Part shown: one piece after another, positions 4,537-8,998 of the stretch | Layout: every line of letters starts with the position of its first letter | Position numbering within the stretch: the first letter of the stretch is position 1 | Origin: RUG334 sp045599645 | GTDB lineage: Bacteria; Muiribacteriota; Ozemobacteria; Ozemobacterales; Ozemobacteraceae | Assembly (NCBI GenBank): GCA_045599645.1 | Contig: JAZRWI010000012.1 | Span: 1-8,998 of the forward strand | DNA length: 8,998 nt | Direction: 5' to 3' | Translations under genes and position numbers: made by a program | Notes under the pieces: generated by a model | Told to the model about the DNA's origin: nothing | What the model saw: only the letters and a program-made list of their open reading frames with translations | Databases searched by the model: none

Positions 4537-5424
4537 TTATTTCTTCTCGTCTTTGGCAAGGATGAATATTGTTGATAAAATGCAAGTCGCGCCGACTATA
4601 TCCATGAATGTGTAGCTGTCACCAAGACATAAGGCTGATAATACAGCTGCAGTCAACGGTTCAACATTTGAAAGCATTATTGCTTTGTCTGGGCTGGTCT
4701 GATTTACGCCCTTAAGATAGAGACTGAATGGAATTACTGTTCCGAATATGATAATAACTACAAGGACTTCGAGAATAACAGGATTCAATTCCGTTCCCAT
4801 TTCCCATGGTCTAAAGATTGACATAAGCAGGATGCCGCCGGTTAGCATGCCCCAGCCTGTAGTTGTGGTAGAACCGAATTTCTTGATCAGCTTTTTGGGA
4901 ACCACGGTATAGATGGATACTGCTAATGCGCAGACCATTCCCCAGAATAAGCCTTCTTTGGAGATTACAAGTGTGTTGATGTTGCCGTGGGTTGCCATTA
5001 AATAGACGCCTGCAACAGCAAGGACTACACATATATTCTCTTTCAGGGTGGGAAGTCTTTTTTCGATAAAACAGGTATAAAGCATGACCATTACAATGCA
5101 TACCTGCTGTAATACTGTTCCTGTCCCGGCATTTGTGGCATTAACGCAACAGAAATAAGAATACTGGGTAAGAGTTATACCGAATATGGAAAATATTAGA
5201 AGTCGTATTGGATAAGCGTTCCAAATAGCAACGGTATCGCGTTTTGATTTGAATATATTGTAGAATACCAATATTGCCCCTGCCAGTGTGAGACGGTAGG
5301 GAACCAGCCAATTCGGTGAAATGGCATAGTTCTGCATTAAATATTCGCCGCATACTCCAGAAAGGCCCCAGAGTGCAGCTGCAATTATGACATCAATTAT
5401 TCCTGTTCTTTGCGATTTATTCAT
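4537..5424 (-). CDS. EamA/RhaT-family (DMT superfamily) transporter
   Basis: This 295-residue inner-membrane protein has about ten predicted transmembrane helices in two EamA repeats, residues 8-144 and 157-291, which is the normal length and layout. Family marks include ALWGLSG (17-23) in helix 1 and PYRL (42-45). The second repeat has FGTVIPFSLYLKGV (227-240) and SNVEPLTAAVLSALCLGD (252-269), the typical repeat-end motif. DMT permeases usually export metabolites such as amino acids or take up small solutes; the substrate cannot be read from sequence. The ATG at 5424 has no clear Shine-Dalgarno sequence, only an AT-rich leader, yet no better internal start exists because helix 1 begins at about residue 8. 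It is divergent from tig and lies upstream of the tRNA promoter on the same strand, with no terminator between. Confidence 0.9.
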   Translation of the reverse strand: MNKSQRTGIIDVIIAAALWGLSGVCGEYLMQNYAISPNWLVPYRLTLAGAILVFYNIFKSKRDTVAIWNAYPIRLLIFSIFGITLTQYSYFCCVNATNAGTGTVLQQVCIVMVMLYTCFIEKRLPTLKENICVVLAVAGVYLMATHGNINTLVISKEGLFWGMVCALAVSIYTVVPKKLIKKFGSTTTTGWGMLTGGILLMSIFRPWEMGTELNPVILEVLVVIIIFGTVIPFSLYLKGVNQTSPDKAIMLSNVEPLTAAVLSALCLGDSYTFMDIVGATCILSTIFILAKDEKK

Positions 5425-5492
5425 TATTATATTTTTTATCTATATTAAATATATACCATAGTTTTTGAAAATCTCATAATTGATTTAACCTC

Positions 5493-5521
5493 TTTACTTT
5501 TTCGCTTAAGTTAATTATAAT
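5493..5521 (+). promoter_or_regulatory. Putative promoter of tig-clpP-clpX
   Basis: TTTACT (5493-5498) and a perfect TATAAT (5516-5521) are 17 bases apart. Transcription from about 5528 would give a leader of about 105 bases before the tig start at 5634. No CIRCE or other heat-shock operator is visible. Confidence 0.55.
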
Positions 5522-5613
5522 GTTGTTTCAACCTCATAGGCTCTAATTGTGCCTTTTTAGCAGAAATTGCCAAAACGCACATCTGGAGCATTGTTGTTGT
5601 ATCTGTAAAATTT

Positions 5614-5625
5614 CTCCCTAAGGAG
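5614..5625 (+). promoter_or_regulatory. Mini-hairpin over the tig ribosome binding site
   Basis: The tig Shine-Dalgarno AAGGAG (5620-5625) is preceded by CTCC (5614-5617). CTCC and GGAG can pair around a four-base CTAA loop and partly hide the site. The stem is only four base pairs and may be trivial. Confidence 0.25.
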
Positions 5626-5633
5626 TTGTCTCA

Positions 5634-6968
5634 ATGTTAAACACACAAGTTCAGGAACTGGAAGCTAACAAAGTTGCTTTAACAGTCGAAGTAGAAAAAG
5701 AAAAGGTTAATGCAGCTTACAATAGCTTTTTCACCCGCGCAGCCCGTCAGGTAAGAATACCTGGTTTCAGACAGGGCAAGGCTCCAAGACACGTACTCGC
5801 AGCCACTATCGGTCAGGAATACGTTAAGGCTCAGATTGAAGAAGAATTGATTCAGGACGTTTACGCTCAGGCTATAAAAGAAAACAAGCTTCAGCCAGTA
5901 GGTCGTTTTGAATTGGTAGAATCAAATCTTAAGGAAAATGAACCATATACCTTCAAGATTCAGTTTGAAGTAAGACCAAAACTTGGTGAATTTAATTATA
6001 AGGGAATGTCAACTCAGGTTCAGCGCGAAATCGTTGATGAAGAAAGCGTTGACAAAGTTATTGAACAGGTTCGCGAACAGCAGAGCAAGACTGAAGCAAT
6101 CGAAGACGGTACTCTTACCGCTGGTGATTACTTCTCTGCTAAGCTTGAAGTTACTTGCGACGGCGAAGTTGATGAAGAACTTTCTGACGACAAGATGACT
6201 CACAAGCTCATGAAAGACGACAAGCTCTTCTCTTTCTGCGAAGGTATGAAGATTGGTGAAAGCCGCACTACCCAGCGCAAGAATGAAGATGAAAGCCAGA
6301 AGGAATCTAAGTATTACGGAAAGACTCTTGAATACAAAGTAACTCTTACTCGTATTTCAAGACCAACACTTCCAGAACTCAATGACGAATTTGCTCAGAA
6401 GCTCGGCGATTACAAAGACGTTGAAGCTCTCAAGGTTCGCATCCGTGAAGATTTGGAAGAACGTGCAAAATTCGACGCAGAAGAACGCGCTTTCGACGAC
6501 ATCCTCGGCAAAATCATTGATGAATACAAGTTCGACGTTCCAGAATCAATGGTTCAGAGCACTATCGATTTCTTTATCCAGGGTCTTGACCGCCGCTGGA
6601 GACAGTTTGGCACCACTATCCAGGATTACCTCCGCAATTCTGGCAAAGATGTAAATGAATTCCGCGAAAGCTTCCGTGAAAGAGCTCTCCGCCAGACTAA
6701 GTCAATGCTCATTATCGATACTATCGGTACTAGAGAAAACATTGAAGTTACTGACGCTGACTATCGCGAAGAAATTGAAAAACGCGCTAAAGAATACAAT
6801 ATGCCAGTAGAAAAGCTTCTTGAAACCCTCGCACAGAATGACGGCGAAGAAAATGTAAAATTTTCTCTCAGAAGTCAAAAAATTCGCGATTTTATACTAA
6901 AAAATAATGAAGTAAAATACGATATGGTAAAAGAAGCCGACGAAAACAAGGGGGAAGATGAAGCGTGA
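5634..6968 (+). CDS. tig: Trigger factor (ribosome-associated chaperone, peptidyl-prolyl isomerase)
   Basis: A complete 444-residue trigger factor, of the usual size. The N-terminal ribosome-binding domain carries the signature GFRQGKAP (residues 44-51), which docks next to the polypeptide exit tunnel. The FKBP-type domain (about 150-245) is recognisable from LTAGDYFSAKLEV, CEGMKIGESRT and YYGKTLEYKVTLTRI, but its centre is acidic and charged (many D, E and K) rather than the usual aromatic FKBP pocket, so isomerase activity may be weak. The chaperone C-domain starts with LPELNDEFA and continues as long charged helices. AAGGAG lies eight bases before ATG 5634. It heads the tig-clpP-clpX operon and its stop overlaps the clpP GTG, so nascent-chain folding and ClpXP degradation are co-expressed. 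The G+C content is visibly higher than that of the accessory genes to the left. Confidence 0.96.
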   Translation: MLNTQVQELEANKVALTVEVEKEKVNAAYNSFFTRAARQVRIPGFRQGKAPRHVLAATIGQEYVKAQIEEELIQDVYAQAIKENKLQPVGRFELVESNLKENEPYTFKIQFEVRPKLGEFNYKGMSTQVQREIVDEESVDKVIEQVREQQSKTEAIEDGTLTAGDYFSAKLEVTCDGEVDEELSDDKMTHKLMKDDKLFSFCEGMKIGESRTTQRKNEDESQKESKYYGKTLEYKVTLTRISRPTLPELNDEFAQKLGDYKDVEALKVRIREDLEERAKFDAEERAFDDILGKIIDEYKFDVPESMVQSTIDFFIQGLDRRWRQFGTTIQDYLRNSGKDVNEFRESFRERALRQTKSMLIIDTIGTRENIEVTDADYREEIEKRAKEYNMPVEKLLETLAQNDGEENVKFSLRSQKIRDFILKNNEVKYDMVKEADENKGEDEA

Positions 6969-7570
6969 CAATGGTTCCGATTGTTATCGAGCAAAGTAGC
7001 CGTGGTGAACGCGCTTTTGACATCTATTCACGTCTCTTAAAAGATAGAATTATCTTTTTGGGTGGCGGTATTGATGACGGTGTCGCCGACGTTGTTGTAG
7101 CTCAGCTTCTATTTTTGGAATCCGAAGATCCTGAAAAAGATATCTCTATCTACATCAACAGCCCGGGAGGCGTTGTTACAGCTGGTATGGCCATCTACGA
7201 TACTATGCAGTACATCAAACCAGATGTAAGCACTATCTGCATTGGCCAAGCCGCAAGTATGGGTGCTTTCCTGCTAGCTGCAGGTGCAAAAGGAAAACGC
7301 TATGCACTGCCCAATTCTAGAATTATGATTCATCAGCCATTGGGCGGCGCACAGGGTCAGGCTAGTGATATCGAAATTCAGGCTCAGGAAATTCTGCGAA
7401 TGAAAGATTCGTTGAACCACATCCTGGCCGCTCACACTGGTCAACCTTTGAAACAGATTAAGAAGGACACTGATCGTGACTTCTTCATGTCTGCCAAGGA
7501 AGCCAAGGAATACGGTCTTATAGATGAAGTTGTTCAGCGGAATGTAGTAGCAAAACCGACTGAGGAGTAA
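6965..7570 (+). CDS. clpP: ATP-dependent Clp protease proteolytic subunit ClpP
   Basis: The 201-residue serine peptidase forms the tetradecameric chamber of ClpXP. The catalytic triad is complete: S98 in GQAASMGAF, H123 in MIHQPLGG, and D172 in DTDRDFFMS. The oxyanion-hole loop is SPGGVVTAG (66-74). The N-terminus VPIVIEQSSRGERAFDIYSRLL is typical of ClpP and lacks a long propeptide. The start is either GTG 6965, which overlaps the tig stop as GTGA and lies a good distance from GGGGGA (6950-6955), or ATG 6971 two codons later, which aligns with the MIPIVIEQ start of cyanobacterial ClpP but is about 15 bases from the Shine-Dalgarno sequence. I give the GTG. Translation is coupled to tig, and clpX follows after two bases. 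Confidence 0.97.
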   Translation: MTMVPIVIEQSSRGERAFDIYSRLLKDRIIFLGGGIDDGVADVVVAQLLFLESEDPEKDISIYINSPGGVVTAGMAIYDTMQYIKPDVSTICIGQAASMGAFLLAAGAKGKRYALPNSRIMIHQPLGGAQGQASDIEIQAQEILRMKDSLNHILAAHTGQPLKQIKKDTDRDFFMSAKEAKEYGLIDEVVQRNVVAKPTEE

Positions 7571-7572
7571 AA

Positions 7573-8817
7573 ATGCTATCTAAGACCCCGCAATTTCACT
7601 GTTCCTTCTGCGGAAAAGGACAAGATCAGGTCCGCAAGCTAATTGCCGGACCTGAAGTATACATTTGTGATGAATGTATAGGACTGTGTAATGACATTAT
7701 TCTTGAGGAACTGGACGAAGACAGTCCTCAGACAATGGAAAACACATTAAAACCGAAGGATATCGTCAAGGTTCTAGACCAATATGTTGTTGGTCAGGAT
7801 AGAGCCAAGAAGATTCTTTCAGTTGCTGTTTACAATCACTACAAGCGCTTAGCTCTCGGTGATGACCATCATGACAATGATGTAGAAGTACAGAAGTCTA
7901 ACGTTCTTCTCATTGGTCCAACCGGTTCTGGTAAGACTCATCTTGCTCAGAGCCTGGCGAAGCTTTTGAATGTTCCTTTCTGTATTGCTGACGCAACCAC
8001 TCTTACTGAAGCAGGTTATGTTGGTGATGACGTTGAAAGCATTCTCTTGAACTTGCTTCGCGCCGCTGACTATGATGTCCAGAAGGCTGAACGTGGCATC
8101 GTCTACATTGACGAAATAGACAAAATCGCTCGTAAGAGTGAAAATGTTTCTATTACACGCGACGTTTCAGGTGAAGGGGTTCAGCAGGCACTTCTTAAAC
8201 TTCTTGAAGGAAAGATTGCTCAGGTTCCACCACAGGGTGGCCGCAAGCATCCTCATCAGGAATATATTCAGCTGAATACTAAGAATATTCTATTCATTCT
8301 GGGCGGTGCCTTTGAAGGAGTAGAAAAGCAGATTGAAGCTAGAACCGCTAAGAAGACTATGGGCTTCGGCTCAACTCCAGTCCTCAAGAGCGAACGCAAG
8401 GTAGGCGACCTGTTGAAGGATATCATGCCAAGCGATTTACTTCGCTTTGGTCTGATTCCAGAATTTATTGGTCGTGTACCTGTTCTGGCAACATTCGACA
8501 ATCTTCGTGAAGATGATTTGGTTAAGATCCTTACCGAACCAAAGAATGCTCTGGTTAAACAGTATCAGAGACTTCTTAAGATGGAAGGTGTTGACCTTGA
8601 AATCACACCAAAGGCACTTTCTGCCATTGCTCGCAAGGCAATCGAACAGAATACCGGCGCCCGCGGTCTGAGACGCATCATTGAAGATCTTATGCTTGAT
8701 CTCATGTATGATATTCCATCTGACAACTCAGTTGCCAAGGTAATCATTCATGAACGCTGCGTTGAAAACAAGGAACCATACCAGATTGTTTACAAGGTCG
8801 AAGGTCAGATAGCTTAA
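7573..8817 (+). CDS. clpX: ATP-dependent Clp protease ATPase subunit ClpX
   Basis: A complete 414-residue ClpX unfoldase (AAA+ ATPase) that recognises tagged proteins and threads them into ClpP. The N-terminal C4 zinc-binding domain has C10, C13, C32 and C35. Walker A is GPTGSGKT (115-122), Walker B is IVYIDEID (176-183), pore loop 1 is GYVG (148-151), and the RKH pore loop is at 224-226. The arginine-finger region is PEFIGRVP (296-303) and sensor 2 is GARGLR (362-367). The ClpP-docking loop reads MGF (263-265), where the classic form is IGF. GAGGAG (7562-7567) lies in the last clpP codons, five bases before the ATG, so clpP and clpX are translationally linked. A strong terminator follows about 20 bases after the stop. 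Confidence 0.97.
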   Translation: MLSKTPQFHCSFCGKGQDQVRKLIAGPEVYICDECIGLCNDIILEELDEDSPQTMENTLKPKDIVKVLDQYVVGQDRAKKILSVAVYNHYKRLALGDDHHDNDVEVQKSNVLLIGPTGSGKTHLAQSLAKLLNVPFCIADATTLTEAGYVGDDVESILLNLLRAADYDVQKAERGIVYIDEIDKIARKSENVSITRDVSGEGVQQALLKLLEGKIAQVPPQGGRKHPHQEYIQLNTKNILFILGGAFEGVEKQIEARTAKKTMGFGSTPVLKSERKVGDLLKDIMPSDLLRFGLIPEFIGRVPVLATFDNLREDDLVKILTEPKNALVKQYQRLLKMEGVDLEITPKALSAIARKAIEQNTGARGLRRIIEDLMLDLMYDIPSDNSVAKVIIHERCVENKEPYQIVYKVEGQIA

Positions 8818-8837
8818 AACCTTAGCTAAAATAAAAA

Positions 8838-8867
8838 GCCCCGATGCAATGCATCGGGGCTTTTTTT
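8838..8867 (+). terminator. Intrinsic terminator of tig-clpP-clpX
   Basis: GCCCCGATGC (8838-8847) pairs perfectly with GCATCGGGGC (8851-8860) around a three-base AAT loop and is followed by seven T. AAAAA before the stem makes it potentially bidirectional. Confidence 0.95.
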
Positions 8868-8872
8868 GTATA

Positions 8873-8899
8873 AGAAAACCACGCGATAGTCGCGTGGTT
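8873..8899 (-). terminator. Second hairpin, probable minus-strand terminator
   Basis: AACCACGCGA (8877-8886) and TCGCGTGGTT (8890-8899) form a perfect ten-pair stem with loop TAG. On the minus strand the stem itself ends in TT and TTC follows (TTTTC in all), a short T-tract; on the plus strand CATTTTAGC follows. It may stop transcription arriving from the right or back up the clpX terminator. Confidence 0.5.
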
Positions 8900-8932
8900 C
8901 ATTTTAGCTTTAGCGATGAACAAATAATAAAA

Positions 8933-8995
8933 CCTCCTAACGTGTATAATATAAAGAATTGACCTGTCAGTCATATTTAAATACACGTTAGGAGG
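8933..8995. repeat. Perfect 15-base inverted repeat with outward Shine-Dalgarno sequences
   Basis: CCTCCTAACGTGTAT (8933-8947) and ATACACGTTAGGAGG (8981-8995) are exact reverse complements around a 33-base spacer. Each arm ends outward in TTAGGAGG. The right one is followed by AAT at the window edge and is probably the ribosome binding site of a plus-strand gene beginning just outside. The spacer and left arm hold TATAAT (8945-8950), TTGACC (8959-8964) and a small dyad, TGAC...GTCA (8960-8973). In RNA that reads through from upstream, the left arm would mask the right-hand Shine-Dalgarno sequence. Confidence 0.7.
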
Positions 8996-8998
8996 AAT

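Noticed and set aside
4811..5353. Open frames of 96 and 70 codons inside the transporter gene
   Set aside because: Alternative frames of a clear EamA-family gene; no domain or start signal of their own.
5538..5560. AGGC/GCCT hairpin plus TTTTT in the tig leader, as an attenuator
   Set aside because: A four-pair stem with a nine-base loop is too weak, and no competing fold is visible.
6009..6654. Frames of 64-90 codons inside tig on either strand
   Set aside because: Shadows of a complete, conserved trigger factor gene.
1..8998. CRISPR array, rRNA, integrase or transposase
   Set aside because: No regularly spaced repeats, ribosomal RNA sequence or recombinase motifs were found on either strand.

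Overview
This window is AT-rich bacterial chromosome. The right part is a conserved housekeeping block. The left part is an accessory region with two compact three-gene cassettes that look like toxin-antitoxin or defence modules. ClpP (N-terminal VPIVIEQSSRGERAFDIYSRLL) and ClpX (zinc finger followed by VRKLIAGP.VYICDEC) read most like the cyanobacterial side of these families, and the tig-clpP-clpX order is also found there. With the low G+C, absence of encoded tRNA CCA ends and gut-type accessory families, a non-photosynthetic gut relative of Cyanobacteria (Vampirovibrionia/Gastranaerophilales) is my best guess. It is tentative: Firmicutes or another low-GC lineage cannot be excluded from the sequence alone.

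Layout, left to right. (1) A small exported protein (124-348, minus) with a clear promoter and ribosome binding site, then about 400 bases without a gene. (2) A tightly overlapped minus-strand operon, 2050 to 794: a small beta-rich protein (possibly DUF6864), an unrecognised 166-residue protein and a HEPN-type (UPF0332-like) protein. An 18-base direct repeat (17 of 18 identical) lies on both sides, inside terminator-like hairpins. (3) A plus-strand gene of unknown function (2374-3135), preceded by an excellent match to a sigma-28 (flagellar) promoter. (4) A second overlapped minus-strand operon, 4204 to 3193: a DUF3791-type protein, a DUF3990-type ADP-ribosyltransferase-fold protein and a 76-residue protein. 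It sits directly behind the tRNA-Gly terminator, and a 25-base piece of that terminator region (23 of 25 identical) recurs at its far end. (5) tRNA-Leu(TAG) and tRNA-Gly(TCC), co-transcribed on the minus strand from a good promoter. (6) A DMT/EamA-family transporter on the minus strand. (7) Divergently, tig-clpP-clpX on the plus strand, ended by a strong intrinsic terminator and a second hairpin. (8) At the right edge, a perfect 15-base inverted repeat whose arms each carry an outward-facing AGGAGG; the right one is probably the ribosome binding site of a gene just outside the window.

The housekeeping block makes the ribosome-associated chaperone trigger factor and the ClpXP protease, a normal proteostasis operon. 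The most interesting material is the two accessory cassettes. Both have three small genes coupled by 4-8 base overlaps, both contain a family linked to RNA or nucleotide-directed toxins (HEPN; ADP-ribosyltransferase fold), and both are bracketed by duplicated terminator-like sequence.
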